From Defluviitaleaceae bacterium (GTDB lineage: Bacteria; Bacillota; Clostridia; Lachnospirales; WQUN01), in contig WRLD01000005.1 of NCBI GenBank assembly GCA_009777845.1, positions 52,243-116,242 of the forward strand: a DNA stretch of 64,000 nucleotides, written 5' to 3'. Made by a program: the position numbers and the translations under genes. Of this stretch, positions 16,491 to 26,191 are shown piece by piece. Position 1 is the stretch's first letter. The number at the start of each line of letters is the position of its first letter. Under the pieces are notes generated by a model. The model worked only from the letters and a program-made list of their open reading frames with translations. It searched no databases and was not told where the DNA came from.

Positions 16491-16677
16491 ATGGTTCACC
16501 TCGTTTCAGTCCTGCCTTGCCTAGTATGGAGCTTTCAAGCCCTTTTCCCATTTCCTTATGATGGTGCGGCACTTGGAAATAATTACCGTTAATGCAGTAG
16601 TGGTAATGACTGCCTTTTACTTTAATATGCCTATGTCCGTTGCTTTTTAGTAGCTTTATCATCTCAACGCCCGTCAT
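16477..16677 (-). CDS. hicA: HicA-family mRNA interferase toxin
   Basis: A 66-residue HicA. MTGVEMIKLLKSNGHRHIKVKGSHYHY carries the conserved Gly-Ser-His with the catalytic His in a double-stranded RNA-binding-like fold, and VPHHHKEMGKGLESSILGKAGL is the usual C-terminal half. HicA cleaves mRNA and tmRNA when unbound. The ATG follows the ribU stop by a single base (TAGTATG), so the toxin is probably transcribed from the transporter promoter. Confidence 0.88.
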   Translation of the reverse strand: MTGVEMIKLLKSNGHRHIKVKGSHYHYCINGNYFQVPHHHKEMGKGLESSILGKAGLKRGEPYGNN

Positions 16678-16678
16678 A

Positions 16679-17221
16679 CTACCGCCTCAAAAACCGAGAA
16701 ACACTCTTATAAACAAAAAACGTAATAGCCCCATTTATTGACGATTTAAGCAAATTAAACGGAATAATGGCAGGAATTAACATGCCCTTTACCGCTTCCA
16801 TAGGTAGGTCTAAAAACATGGGCGTAACAATCAAATTGGCGGCTACCATTACCGCAACGCTTACTAGCACTCCGCAAATAATGCCTACGCCCGCGCCGAG
16901 CTTGTTACGCCTTAGCTTGTAAATCATTCCTGCGGTTAAAACAAACGAGCCTGTAGACAGTATGTGCATGATTATTCCGTACGGGCCGCTTTCCGCGCTT
17001 ACGGTCATGCCCTGTATAACCGAGGCTATAAAGGTAACGACAATTCCTGCAAATGGGCCGTAAGCAAAGGTTGCAATCAAAATAGGAATGTCGGCAGGGT
17101 CGTATTCCAAAAAACGAGCCGCTGGAATAATCGGAAACCTAACCATAGTAACCAGAGCAAGCGAAAACGCCGTCATTATGCCTAAGGTGGTGATTTTGCG
17201 TGTATTGAAATTGTTTTCCAT
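16679..17221 (-). CDS. ribU: ECF transporter S component, riboflavin type
   Basis: A 180-residue substrate-binding (S) subunit of an energy-coupling-factor transporter with about six hydrophobic helices. LEYDPADIPILIATFAYGP, ESGPYGIIMHILSTG and IIPFNLLKSSINGAITF match the RibU riboflavin-binding family. It would work with a shared EcfA/A'/T module encoded elsewhere. AAAAAAGGAG lies 7 bp before ATG 17221. The longer frame from 17245 places that site inside the coding region and was rejected. No FMN riboswitch was recognised upstream, where repeat DNA begins. Confidence 0.85.
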   Translation of the reverse strand: MENNFNTRKITTLGIMTAFSLALVTMVRFPIIPAARFLEYDPADIPILIATFAYGPFAGIVVTFIASVIQGMTVSAESGPYGIIMHILSTGSFVLTAGMIYKLRRNKLGAGVGIICGVLVSVAVMVAANLIVTPMFLDLPMEAVKGMLIPAIIPFNLLKSSINGAITFFVYKSVSRFLRR

Positions 17222-17256
17222 GATTTTTCTCCTTTTTTGGCTCATTTGATTTTAAA

Positions 17257-17340
17257 ATGCGGTTAAACGCGGATTTACGCGGATTTTTGCACGAACGAAT
17301 CCGCGTAAATCCGTGAAAATCCGCTAAATCCGTGTTTAAT
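17257..17340. repeat. Family A tract, copy 1
   Basis: Inverted and direct units of CGCGGATTT / AATCCGCG types. A shared linker (TTTACACATTTCGGCTTC...) leads into the family B element at 17379. Together with that element it fills the 319-bp gap between ribU and the ABC transporter. No other signal was found there. Confidence 0.85.
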
Positions 17341-17378
17341 TTACACATTTCGGCTTCTTGCGTTTGTCGTGGGTACTT

Positions 17379-17489
17379 GTAGGGGACGGATTTATCCGTC
17401 CCGAGGTTACCTCGCTCTGCGTTAATAGACGTTACCCACCCCGAATTGACGAACGTGCGTACCTCGGGGCGGGCAAGCCCGCCCCCTAC
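17379..17489. repeat. Family B element, copy 1 (111 bp)
   Basis: Ends GTAGGGGACGGATTTATCC and its near-complement (CGGGCAAGCCCGCCCCCTAC). Each end is also a small palindrome. The interior contains GACGAACGTGCGTACC. It has the architecture of a MITE or REP-like element. Confidence 0.85.
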
Positions 17490-17540
17490 AACAAGCCCTG
17501 CAAACTGGCAATTGTCACCCAAAATTAAATCACCGTGGGG

Positions 17541-19367
17541 TTAAACATTCTCCGCAAACTGACTCTCATACAACCGACGATACACCCCGCCTGCCGCCAA
17601 CAGGCTTTCGTGCGTACCCTGCTCCGCAATTCCGCCGTCGCGCATGACGATAATCATATCGGCGGAGCGTATGGTAGACAATCTATGCGCGATAATAAAG
17701 CACGTCCGCCCGCGCATTAAATTGTCCATGGCGCGTTGAATTTGTACCTCTGTGCGTGTGTCCACGTTGCTTGTGGCTTCGTCCAGTATAAGAATCCGCG
17801 GGTCTGCCAGAATCGTACGCGCTATGGTAATCAGCTGCTTTTGCCCTGCGGACACATTGTCGGCTTCCTCGTTTATTTGCATTTGGTACGAGTCGGGAAA
17901 GGTGCGTATAAAATGGTGCGCCTGCGCGGTTTTCGCGGCTTTTTTTATTTCCTCGCGCGGCGCGCTTAGCTTGCCGTAGCGTATATTTTCCTCTATTGTG
18001 CCGCTAAAAAGCCATGTGTCCTGCAAAACCATTCCAAAATGCGAACGCAAATTTTCGCGCGTGTAGTGCCGTATATCCGCGCCATTCAACAAAATTCTGC
18101 CGCCGTCTACGTCATAAAAGCGCATGAGTAGCTTTACAATAGTGGTTTTTCCTGCGCCAGTATGCCCCACGATTGCGATTTTCTGCCCTGGTTCAACAAC
18201 GGCGTTAAAGTCCCGAATTACGGGCTTTCCTTCCTCGTAGCCAAATTTTACATTCTCGAAAACAATCCGCCCCTGGAACACAGAATCCGCGCCGTCCGTT
18301 GCTTCCGCTTCCGCCGCTCCCGCCGTGTCCTCTGTTTCTTCTTCCTCGGAAAGAAGCCCAAAAACACGCTCGGCGGCCGCCGCCGTTTGCTGAAAAATAC
18401 TCGCCGAGCCTGCAAGCTGTGACACAGGGTGTCCAAACTGGCGCGTATACTGGATAAACGCCTGGATTCCGCCGATTGTCATACGTCCGTTAAGTGCCAA
18501 CGCGCCGCCAGTCACCACAATCGCTACATAGCCGATATTGGAAATAAAGCCGATTATAGGCATGATTAGCCCCGACAAAAAATTCGCCTTCCAGCCAGTG
18601 CGGTACAGCTCCTCGTTATGCTCGTCAAACGCCGCGACCGATGCCTGCTCGCCGTTAAACGCCTTTACTATTATATGCGCCGAAAACATTTCTTCAATAT
18701 GTCCGTTCAATTTTCCCAAATGTTCCTGCTGCGCCTTGAAATATTTCTGCGACTTTTTTACCACCACACCTGTGCAAATTCCAGAAAGCGGCAAAACAGC
18801 CATCGCCGCCAAGGTCAAAACAGGGCTGATTGTAAGCATCATCACGATAATTCCCAACACCTGCACGGCACTCATCAACGCCTGACTAAGCCCCATATTC
18901 AGCGTATTGGAAATAGTATCCACGTCATTTGTAATCCGCGAAAGAATATCGCCGTGAGGGTTCTTGTCGAAAAATTTAAGCGGCAGGCGGTGGATTTTTT
19001 CGCTCAATTCCCTGCGTAAGCGTTCCATAATACGCATACTCACGCCCGCCATAATGTACCCCTGCACATAGTTTAATAAAATATTAGCCGCATGAAGCGC
19101 GAACATTATTAAAATTATTTTGCCAATACGAGAAAAATCTATGCCGCCCGCGCCTTGTGAAGCTCGCACAAAGCCCCGATAAATTTCGTCCGTCGCCGTA
19201 CCAAGTATGCGCGGCGCAAGAACGCCCATAACCGTTGACCCCACCGCCACAGCCGCAGTAACAAAAATAACCGCCTTTTCCGCGCCAAGATACGAAAAAA
19301 GCCGCCGCATTGCGCCGCGGAAATCCTTCGCCTTTTCCAAGGCTACGCCTGGGCCTCTACCACGCAT
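17541..19367 (-). CDS. ABC exporter, fused permease and ATPase
   Basis: A 608-residue half-transporter. Residues about 20-320 form a six-helix type IV exporter domain (LKFFDKNPHGDILSRITNDVDTI is the conserved coupling-helix region). The ATPase follows with Walker A GHTGAGKTT, signature NVSAGQKQL and Walker B ILILDEATSNVD. Multidrug or lipid exporters of this type in Firmicutes are often heterodimers encoded as pairs. Here no partner is adjacent, so it is either a homodimer or its partner is elsewhere. The start overlaps the dnaX stop by 11 bp, an unusual pairing with a replication gene. Confidence 0.9.
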   Translation of the reverse strand: MRGRGPGVALEKAKDFRGAMRRLFSYLGAEKAVIFVTAAVAVGSTVMGVLAPRILGTATDEIYRGFVRASQGAGGIDFSRIGKIILIMFALHAANILLNYVQGYIMAGVSMRIMERLRRELSEKIHRLPLKFFDKNPHGDILSRITNDVDTISNTLNMGLSQALMSAVQVLGIIVMMLTISPVLTLAAMAVLPLSGICTGVVVKKSQKYFKAQQEHLGKLNGHIEEMFSAHIIVKAFNGEQASVAAFDEHNEELYRTGWKANFLSGLIMPIIGFISNIGYVAIVVTGGALALNGRMTIGGIQAFIQYTRQFGHPVSQLAGSASIFQQTAAAAERVFGLLSEEEETEDTAGAAEAEATDGADSVFQGRIVFENVKFGYEEGKPVIRDFNAVVEPGQKIAIVGHTGAGKTTIVKLLMRFYDVDGGRILLNGADIRHYTRENLRSHFGMVLQDTWLFSGTIEENIRYGKLSAPREEIKKAAKTAQAHHFIRTFPDSYQMQINEEADNVSAGQKQLITIARTILADPRILILDEATSNVDTRTEVQIQRAMDNLMRGRTCFIIAHRLSTIRSADMIIVMRDGGIAEQGTHESLLAAGGVYRRLYESQFAENV

Positions 19368-21468
19368 CGTCGCTGCCGTCCGTTAGCATTGCTTGCCCGA
19401 AGCTGTCCCAATCGTCTGAATGTTCGGGTTCGGGGGGCGGTTCGGGGGTGGGTGTGGTTGTGGGCTTGGTTGTGGTTGTGGGAATAGGCTCGGGGGTGGT
19501 TTGGGAAAAATCTGACCAGTCTGGTGAGGGTGCGGCGGTAGTTTGGTCTGACCAGTCTGGCGAATGGGGCGGCTCTAGCGTAGTCTGTCCGAAATCTGTC
19601 CAGCCTGGTTCGGGGGTGCGTGCGGTTGCGAGTGTAGGAGTAGGCTCTAGCGTAGTCTGCCCGAAATCCGCCCAGTCTGGCTCGGGGGCGGAAAAAGCCG
19701 CATAGGCGGAGGGGTGGGTGGGTTCAGAGTTGCGAACAGATTCAGAGTAGCTAGTAGATTCAGAGTAACGAGTATGTTCAGAAGCTCGCACGAGTGCAGA
19801 TTCAGAATCTCGCACTAGCGAGGGAGCAGATTCAGAGTGGCGAGTAGATTCAGAGTAGCTAGTAGATTCAGAGTGGCGAGTAGTTTCAGTGGCTCGCACG
19901 GATTCAGAGCTAGAACTAGAGCTAGAGCCAAGACTACGCCCCTCCCCTCCCCTCATCTCCACAATCACATTAGGCGGTGTCGCCAGTTTAAAATATTCCG
20001 CAATCGCTTCGCGTATAAGCATGATTTTTCCGTCAAGAATACCGCGCGTCGCTTCATTATCACAGTACAGCTTTAACATGCCGTTTACTTCCTCTACTCC
20101 GCATTGCGCGCACAGAAAACGTATATTTGGCGGTAATTTCTTGCAAAACATAGCCCACTTAGCGTTATAATTTGGGGCTTGCGAGGGCTTTTCTTCGACA
20201 GAGGGTTTCACCTCGACAGAGGGCTTAACCTCGCTAGAGGGTTTACCCTCGACAGCAGACTTAACCTCGGCAGGGTGCTTCACTTCGACAGAAGGCTTCA
20301 CCTCAACAGCGGCTTTCCCCTCAACAAGCGACCCAACCGCCCCTTGCGAAGCAAGCCCCACTTGCGGCAATACTTGCGAAGCAAGCCCCGATTGATATAA
20401 CACCACATTCCTCAACGCACAAACCTCAAAAGCCGTACGCATATGCGGCGAAAACCTCATCTCACGCAACACTTCCGAAAAATTGCCAATATATTCCATT
20501 AACATCTCCGCACTCACGCGCCCAGCCTGCTCCTTTAGCTTAACCGCCGTATCTGTAGAAAACTCGCCAACCACGCCGTCCGCCAAGCCCACCACAAGCA
20601 CATCTCTAAAATGCCGCACAAGGTCGGCGGCAAACTGCACCACGTCGCGCCCGTCATTCATGGCACTCGCTATTATTTGCATTACCCGCACCGCGTCTTT
20701 TTCCGCCAGCGCATCTGTAAACTCAAATAACCGTTCCTTGTCCACCGCGCCCAACAATTCGCGTACATTTACTAACGCAAGCTCGCCCACGCTCAAGCAC
20801 TGGTCGAGCAGACTAAGCGCGTCCCGCATAGCTCCGTCCGAATGGTAAACAATATAATCTATCGCGGCTTCCTCAAACGGCAGATTTTCCGTCTGCAAAT
20901 ATTTACGCAACGCCTCCGTCATTTCCGCCGCGGAAATTCTGCGGAAGTCGTACCGCTGACAACGCGACAAAATCGTGGCAGGTATTTTTTGCGGGTCGGT
21001 AGTCGCGAGAATAAAAATTACATGGGCTGGCGGCTCCTCCAAGGTCTTTAAAAGCGCGTTAAACGCACTTGTGGATAGCATATGAACCTCGTCTATGATA
21101 TAAACCTTGTACCTGCCCTGATTAGGCAAATATTTTACTTCGTCACGCAAATCGCGTATATTTTCTACACCGTTATTAGAAGCCGCGTCAATTTCGGCGA
21201 CATCTAGGCTGCGTTCTGCTAAAATATTCTTGCACATTTCACATTCGTTGCATGGCTCGCCGTTCTGCGGCTCGAAACAATTCACCGCGCGCGCGAAAAT
21301 TTTCGCCGCCGAGGTTTTCCCTGTTCCGCGTGTTCCGCAAAACAAATAAGCGTGGCTAATTTGCTTCGCCGTAAGCTGATTTATAAGCGCGCGCACGATA
21401 TGCGCCTGCCCGACAATTTCTTTGAATGTACGCGGACGCTTTTTGCGGTATAATGCTGTATAAGACAT
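19357..21468 (-). CDS. dnaX: DNA polymerase III gamma/tau subunit
   Basis: A 703-residue clamp-loader ATPase. Walker A is GTRGTGKTS, the zinc cluster is NCFEPQNGEPCNECEMC, Walker B is YIIDEVHML and the SRC motif is TILSRCQRYDF. Residues about 1-370 are the conserved AAA+ and collar domains. The rest is unusual: a tract of EVKPSV-type repeats, a Ser/Glu-rich tract (SESTRHSES), and four spaced DW(A/S)DFGQTT-like blocks joined by Pro/Thr linkers. The usual downstream genes ybaB-recR are absent, replaced by an ABC exporter gene. Confidence 0.93.
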   Translation of the reverse strand: MSYTALYRKKRPRTFKEIVGQAHIVRALINQLTAKQISHAYLFCGTRGTGKTSAAKIFARAVNCFEPQNGEPCNECEMCKNILAERSLDVAEIDAASNNGVENIRDLRDEVKYLPNQGRYKVYIIDEVHMLSTSAFNALLKTLEEPPAHVIFILATTDPQKIPATILSRCQRYDFRRISAAEMTEALRKYLQTENLPFEEAAIDYIVYHSDGAMRDALSLLDQCLSVGELALVNVRELLGAVDKERLFEFTDALAEKDAVRVMQIIASAMNDGRDVVQFAADLVRHFRDVLVVGLADGVVGEFSTDTAVKLKEQAGRVSAEMLMEYIGNFSEVLREMRFSPHMRTAFEVCALRNVVLYQSGLASQVLPQVGLASQGAVGSLVEGKAAVEVKPSVEVKHPAEVKSAVEGKPSSEVKPSVEVKPSVEEKPSQAPNYNAKWAMFCKKLPPNIRFLCAQCGVEEVNGMLKLYCDNEATRGILDGKIMLIREAIAEYFKLATPPNVIVEMRGGEGRSLGSSSSSSSESVRATETTRHSESTSYSESTRHSESAPSLVRDSESALVRASEHTRYSESTSYSESVRNSEPTHPSAYAAFSAPEPDWADFGQTTLEPTPTLATARTPEPGWTDFGQTTLEPPHSPDWSDQTTAAPSPDWSDFSQTTPEPIPTTTTKPTTTPTPEPPPEPEHSDDWDSFGQAMLTDGSDDAW

Positions 21469-21486
21469 TCTAACACCTCACCACCT

Positions 21487-21515
21487 ATCATATCAAAAAA
21501 AAAGGAGTTTGTCAT
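21487..21515 (-). promoter_or_regulatory. dnaX promoter
   Basis: Minus-strand ATGACA (21515-21510), 17-bp spacer, TATGAT (21492-21487), 18 bp before dnaX. The -35 lies within a 23-bp sequence that is duplicated further right. Confidence 0.55.
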
Positions 21516-21658
21516 GCCTTTCCTTCTTATCAATGGGGGCGCTGCCCCCAAACCCCCGCCGAAAGTCGGGCAAAGCCCGCCTTTCTTCCTCGCTTCGCTG
21601 CGGTTCGCGCCTACGGCACGTAAATAATAACTATCAAAGGAGTTTGTCATGCCTTTCC
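21501..21658. repeat. 23-bp direct repeat flanking a 112-bp insertion
   Basis: AAAGGAGTTTGTCATGCCTT plus TCC occurs at 21501-21523 and again at 21636-21658. It carries the ribosome binding site and start codon of the PLC-like gene, so a second ribosome binding site and ATG exist upstream. The 112 bp between them contain a GGGGGCGCTGCCCCC hairpin and a short frame starting MPFLLINGGAAPKPPP that ends before the true start. Confidence 0.75.
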
Positions 21659-22335
21659 CACTTACACATTTATATGTAGCTTGGCAAGTATTACACCCCC
21701 GTCAAAGGAATAATTCATTCGGTGACGTACTCGCCAAAAACGAGCCGCAATTCCTCCTAGGCGCAATCGCGCCAGATGCGGTACATTACCGCGAGCAATT
21801 TAAAACCGCAGGCATGTCAAACATCGGGCCTGCAAAAAAAAGAACGCACCTATGCCCCATAAGCGGCGAAAAATGGGGGCAGGTAACCGACAACAAGGGC
21901 TGGCTCGCTTGTGTCAAAAATTTCCTAGACGAACACAAAAACGAGCCTTTCGCGCGTGGCTACGCCGCGCATGTAATTACCGATATTCACAATAATCAAT
22001 CTATATGGCATAATTTCCGTAAGAACCACCCCGAGGAAGCAGGAAAGGGCTACGAAAGCGAATATTACGCCGATATGCGGAGCATTGACACGCGAATGTA
22101 CAACGAGCTGCCGCAGGTCGCAGAAATAATGGATATTCTAAAAAAATCAACACCGCCCGACCTCGCGCCCTTCGCGTACAAGGACGAAATCAACGCAATC
22201 AAGGCAAGCATACTGGACGATTACAATAAAAAGCTACTCGCGCCCTACACAAAGCAATACACATTTGTAAGCTATGACGATATGCTAAACTTCATAGACG
22301 AAGCAGTAAAAATATGTATCGAAAGGCTGGCATAA
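21649..22335 (+). CDS. Zinc-dependent phospholipase C-like protein
   Basis: A 228-residue soluble protein of the zinc-dependent PLC / S1-P1 nuclease fold. Candidate metal ligands are H7 (PLTHLYVA), the Asp/His of [12 protein letters not shown], His in KKRTHLC and the pair in [11 protein letters not shown]. Members of this bacterial group (with clostridial alpha-toxin as distant relative) are mostly uncharacterised and, as here, lack a signal peptide. The ATG at 21649 has AAAGGAG 8 bp upstream, inside the duplicated block. pflB starts 3 bp downstream, so it may share the anaerobic pfl operon. Confidence 0.75.
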   Translation: MPFPLTHLYVAWQVLHPRQRNNSFGDVLAKNEPQFLLGAIAPDAVHYREQFKTAGMSNIGPAKKRTHLCPISGEKWGQVTDNKGWLACVKNFLDEHKNEPFARGYAAHVITDIHNNQSIWHNFRKNHPEEAGKGYESEYYADMRSIDTRMYNELPQVAEIMDILKKSTPPDLAPFAYKDEINAIKASILDDYNKKLLAPYTKQYTFVSYDDMLNFIDEAVKICIERLA

Positions 22336-22337
22336 AT

Positions 22338-24587
22338 ATGTACGAAAACTACTGGCAGGGCTTTACACAAGGCAAATGGACGACCGAGGTAAATTTACGC
22401 GATTTTATTCAGCTAAATATCACGCCGTACGAGGGCGATGCTCGCTTTCTCGCCAAGGCTACGGAACGCACAACACAGCTATGGGCGGAGGTCTGCACGC
22501 TTTTGGAGCAGGAAACCAAAAACGGCATACTGGAAGCGGAAACCAAGCTGCCGTCTGGAATAAATTCCCATGGCGCAGGCTATATAAACAAAGAGCTAGA
22601 GCAAATAGTAGGCGTGCAAACCGACAAGCCCCTAAAGCGCGGCATTATGCCCAAGGGAGGAGTACGCGTAATAAAAAACGCGCTGAAATTCTACGGCTAC
22701 GAGCTAGACCCAGCCGTGGAGGAAATTTACACAAAGCACAGAAAGGCGCATAATGACGGCGTTTTTGATGCGTATACGGACGATATGCGAGCCGCTAGGA
22801 AATCGGGCATAATCACAGGCCTGCCAGATGCTTACGGCCGCGGCAGAATTATAGGCGATTATCGGCGGGTAGCCCTATACGGCACGGCGTTTTTGATTTC
22901 CGACAAGGAAAATCAGCTCGACCACGAATACCTAAAACGCCTATCGGGCAATTTGCGTGATATTCGCGAAAAAATACAATTACGCGAGGAAATACGCGAA
23001 CAAATCCGCGCACTAAAGCAATTGGCGGAAATGGCGCAGGCGTACGGCTTTGACATAACCGAGCCTGCCAAGACGGCAAAGGAAGCCGTGCAGTGGACGT
23101 ATTTTGCGTTTCTTGCCGCCGCCAAACAGCAGGACGGCGCGGCTACCTCTCTTGGGCGTGTCGCTTCCTTTTTAGATATTTACATCGAGCGCGATTTAAA
23201 AAATAACACGCTCACCGAAAGCGAAGCGCAGGAAATAATGGACCATTTCGCTATGAAGCTACGCCTAATCCGTTTCCTGCGTACCGCGGAATACAACGCG
23301 CTTTTCTCGGGCGACCCCACATGGGTGACGGAATCAATCGGCGGCATGTGCGAGTCGGGGCGTACCCTCGTCACCAAAAATTCGTTCAGAATGATACACA
23401 CGCTAACCACGCTTGGCCCTGCGCCAGAGCCGAATCTTACGGTACTGTGGAGCAATAGCCTGCCGCCGAGCTTCAAAAAATACTGCGCCAAAATGTCGAT
23501 AGAAACAAGCTCCCTGCAATACGAAAACGACGATTTAATGCGCGGCTACTGGGGCGACGATTACGCGATTGCGTGCTGTGTTTCCGCCATGCGCGTGGGT
23601 AAGCAAATGCAGTTTTTCGGCGCGCGAGCCAATTTTGCCAAAGCCCTCACCTACGCCATAAACGGCGGCAGGGACGAAAAAAGCGGCGTACAAATTGCGC
23701 CCGAGTTCGCGCCGCTTACGTCCGAGGTGCTTGACTACGATGAGGTTTTCGCCAATTTCGAGAAGGTCCTAGACTGGCTTGCGGGCTTATATATCAGTAC
23801 GCTAAATATAATCCACTATATGCACGACAAGTACAATTACGAAAGCCTGCAAATGGCGTTGCACGACATGCAAATTCTACGTACGCACGCTTGCGGAATA
23901 GCGGGTCTTTCCGTGGTTGTGGATTCCTTTTCCGCCATAAAATACGCGAAAGTAAAAACAATACGCAACGAAAACGGGCTTGTCGTGGATTACGAAATAG
24001 AGGGCGAATACCCAGCCTTTGGCAACAATGACGAACGCGCTGACACGATTGCCGCCAAGCTAGTACAAATTTTCATGGAAAAGCTAAAGGAGCAACGAGC
24101 ATACCGCAACGCCGAGCCAACGCTCTCCGTTTTGACAATTACGTCAAACGTAGTCTACGGCAAGGCTACAGGCTCTACGCCAGACGGCAGAAAATCGGGC
24201 GAGCCTTTCGCGCCAGGTGCAAACCCCATGCACGGCCGCGAAAAAAAAGGCGCGGTCGCCTCCATGGCTTCTGTCGCAAAGCTGCCCTACGAATACCTGC
24301 AAGACGGCATTTCCTACACATTCTCAATCATACCAAAGGCACTAGGCAGGGAACACAGCGAACGCATAACGAACCTATCCAACCTGCTTGACGGCTTCTT
24401 TTACGACAACGGCCACCACATCAATATAAATGTTTTCGACAAGGAAACGCTGTTAGACGCTATGGAAAAGCCCGAGCTGTACCCACAGCTTACCATTCGC
24501 GTAAGCGGCTATGCCGTAAACTTCGTAAAGCTAACGCGCGAGCAACAGCTGGAAGTAATCCACAGAACCTTTCACGAAAGCATATGA
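22338..24587 (+). CDS. pflB: Formate acetyltransferase (pyruvate formate-lyase)
   Basis: A 749-residue glycyl radical enzyme that converts pyruvate and CoA into acetyl-CoA and formate in fermentation. The paired active-site cysteines are in [10 protein letters not shown] (near residue 411), and the glycyl radical loop is RVSGYAV near the C-terminus. [21 protein letters not shown] is a PFL hallmark, which separates it from glycerol dehydratase and choline lyase relatives. ATG 22338 is chosen over the in-frame 22314 because the latter lies inside the preceding gene. The gene overlaps pflA by 4 bp. Confidence 0.96.
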   Translation: MYENYWQGFTQGKWTTEVNLRDFIQLNITPYEGDARFLAKATERTTQLWAEVCTLLEQETKNGILEAETKLPSGINSHGAGYINKELEQIVGVQTDKPLKRGIMPKGGVRVIKNALKFYGYELDPAVEEIYTKHRKAHNDGVFDAYTDDMRAARKSGIITGLPDAYGRGRIIGDYRRVALYGTAFLISDKENQLDHEYLKRLSGNLRDIREKIQLREEIREQIRALKQLAEMAQAYGFDITEPAKTAKEAVQWTYFAFLAAAKQQDGAATSLGRVASFLDIYIERDLKNNTLTESEAQEIMDHFAMKLRLIRFLRTAEYNALFSGDPTWVTESIGGMCESGRTLVTKNSFRMIHTLTTLGPAPEPNLTVLWSNSLPPSFKKYCAKMSIETSSLQYENDDLMRGYWGDDYAIACCVSAMRVGKQMQFFGARANFAKALTYAINGGRDEKSGVQIAPEFAPLTSEVLDYDEVFANFEKVLDWLAGLYISTLNIIHYMHDKYNYESLQMALHDMQILRTHACGIAGLSVVVDSFSAIKYAKVKTIRNENGLVVDYEIEGEYPAFGNNDERADTIAAKLVQIFMEKLKEQRAYRNAEPTLSVLTITSNVVYGKATGSTPDGRKSGEPFAPGANPMHGREKKGAVASMASVAKLPYEYLQDGISYTFSIIPKALGREHSERITNLSNLLDGFFYDNGHHININVFDKETLLDAMEKPELYPQLTIRVSGYAVNFVKLTREQQLEVIHRTFHESI

Positions 24588-25321
24588 AAGACTACGACGA
24601 AAGCATTTTGGGGCTAATCCATTCCGTTTACACAGGCGGAATGGTTGACGGCCCAGGAATCCGCACAATTATTTTTTTGGCGGGCTGTTCTTTGCGTTGC
24701 CTATATTGTCACAACCCAGATACATGGTACCGTATGCGCGGCAACAAAAAAACCGTCAAGGAAATGCTCGAAGAAATAAAAAAATACAGCGCGTACTATA
24801 AATTCTCTGGCGGCGGCGTAACGATTTCGGGCGGCGAGCCTACCGACCAGCCCTATTTTTTAAAAGAACTGCTCAAAGCGTGCCGAGCTAGCGGCATTCA
24901 CACCGTTTTAGATACCTCGGGCTTTGCCAACACGCAAGCCGCGGAGGACATTCTGCCCTATGTAAGCCTGCTGCTTCTCGATATAAAATCCTTCGACCCC
25001 AAAACCTACACCAAGCTAACCAGCAGCAAAATAGAACGCCCCCTTTCCACGCTAGACATGGCACAAAGGCTAAAAATCCCTACGTGGGTACGCTTTGTGC
25101 TTGTGCCAGGGGTAACGGACGATATGGGGGAAATAAGAAAAATGGCGGCGTTTTTGAAAGGCTTTGACGTTGTGCAAAAGGTCGAGGTCTTGCCGTTTCA
25201 TAAGCATGGCGAGTATAAGTGGCAGGATTTGGGGTATGAGTATGCGTTGGCAGGGGTTGAACCGCCTGCGGAGGGGGTTTTGAGGGAAGTGCAGGAGGTT
25301 TTTGGGGAGGGGGACATATGA
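24584..25321 (+). CDS. pflA: Pyruvate formate-lyase activating enzyme
   Basis: A 245-residue radical SAM enzyme. The cluster-binding CxxxCxxC is C35-C39-C42 (GCSLRCLYC). [13 protein letters not shown] [12 protein letters not shown] and [12 protein letters not shown] (the GGE motif) match PFL activases without the extra ferredoxin domain of the glycerol dehydratase type. It installs the glycyl radical on PflB. It overlaps pflB (ATGA) and the next gene (ATGA), a tightly coupled set. Confidence 0.95.
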   Translation: MKDYDESILGLIHSVYTGGMVDGPGIRTIIFLAGCSLRCLYCHNPDTWYRMRGNKKTVKEMLEEIKKYSAYYKFSGGGVTISGGEPTDQPYFLKELLKACRASGIHTVLDTSGFANTQAAEDILPYVSLLLLDIKSFDPKTYTKLTSSKIERPLSTLDMAQRLKIPTWVRFVLVPGVTDDMGEIRKMAAFLKGFDVVQKVEVLPFHKHGEYKWQDLGYEYALAGVEPPAEGVLREVQEVFGEGDI

Positions 25322-25728
25322 CTGAGCATGAATTAAACGACTTAACTGGTCAGATAATAGGCATAGCCATTGATGTGCATAAGGAGCTAGGGCCGGGGTT
25401 ATTAGAGAAGGTTTATCAATGGTGTCTAAAGACAGCATTGGAAGATGCGGGCTATAGCGTACAAATGGAGTTACCTCTGCCGATTATATTTCGGGGGAAG
25501 GTAATACATAACGAGGGCTATCGCCTCGATTTGCTTGTGAACAATATAATCGTGATTGAGATAAAATCGGTTGTTGCATTAACATCAGTTTTTGAGAAGC
25601 AATTAAGCACATATCTGCGGCTCGCAGATAAGCCCTGTGGTCTGCTTATAAATTTCAATGTTGCTTACTTAAAACACGGAATAAAGCGTATTAAAAATGG
25701 ATTTTTGTCCCCTACCCCCTCTGTGTGA
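25318..25728 (+). CDS. GxxExxY protein (PD-(D/E)XK-like family)
   Basis: A 136-residue member of the GxxExxY family. The name-giving motif is in LGPGLLEKVYQWCL. Later, YRLDLLVNNIIVIEIKS supplies the D...ExK pattern of PD-(D/E)XK nuclease-like folds. Function is unknown. The ATG overlaps the pflA stop, so it is translated with the pfl genes. The last six codons and the TGA stop (…TCTGTGTGA) come from a family C repeat, so the native C-terminus may have been replaced. Confidence 0.85.
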   Translation: MTEHELNDLTGQIIGIAIDVHKELGPGLLEKVYQWCLKTALEDAGYSVQMELPLPIIFRGKVIHNEGYRLDLLVNNIIVIEIKSVVALTSVFEKQLSTYLRLADKPCGLLINFNVAYLKHGIKRIKNGFLSPTPSV

Positions 25729-26140
25729 AAAAATCTTTTAAATTAAAGTATGGGGTTATACGTTTTACCTACGTTCATTCTTTGTCAAAAAGATTTTTTC
25801 ACACAGAGGCACAGAGACACAGAGGGCGAGTGGCACATCAGAAATAAGAGCGAATTTTAATTTTCTCTGATACTCCTGTTGTGCCTCGTTCCCTCTGTGC
25901 CTCTGTGCCTCTGTGTGAAAAAATCTTTTAAATTAAAGTATGGGGCTATACGCTTTACCTACCGCCCTTATTTATCAAAAAGATTTTTTCACACAGGAGT
26001 TCGCACAGTGGCACAGACAGAGGGCGAGTGGCACATCAGAAATAAGAGCGAATTTTAATTCTCTCTGATACTCCTGTTGTGCCTCGTTCCCTCTGTGCCT
26101 CTGTGTGAAAAAATCTTTTAACTAAAGAATGGACGTTATA
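25716..26140. repeat. Family C array, about 2.3 tandem units of near 190 bp
   Basis: The sequence beginning CTCTGTGTGAAAAAATC recurs near 25722, 25910 and 26100. Inside each unit it is matched by the inverted GATTTTTTCACACAGAGG, giving long hairpins. CACAGAGGCACAGAG micro-repeats lie in the arms. The array fills the 463-bp gap between the GxxExxY gene and the chemoreceptor and contains no gene. Confidence 0.85.
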
Positions 26141-26154
26141 CTCTTTACCTAATA

Positions 26155-26181
26155 CAAAAAAGCCCCGCCTAAGCGGGGCTT
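26155..26181 (-). terminator. Terminator of the chemoreceptor gene
   Basis: On the minus strand GCCCCGC-TTA-GGCGGGGC is followed by TTTTTT, a textbook rho-independent terminator 11 bp after the stop codon. Confidence 0.9.
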
Positions 26182-26191
26182 TTACTATACA

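Noticed and set aside
17222..17540. FMN riboswitch before ribU
   Set aside because: No conserved FMN aptamer segments were found. The gap consists of A and B repeats.
21469..21648. SRP RNA or other known RNA gene upstream of dnaX, as in many Firmicutes
   Set aside because: No GGAA-tetraloop helix 8 or terminator was seen. The interval is explained by the duplication and insertion.
25729..26140. Attachment site or integrated element suggested by direct repeats
   Set aside because: No integrase or transposase gene is in the window. The repeats are tandem family C units.
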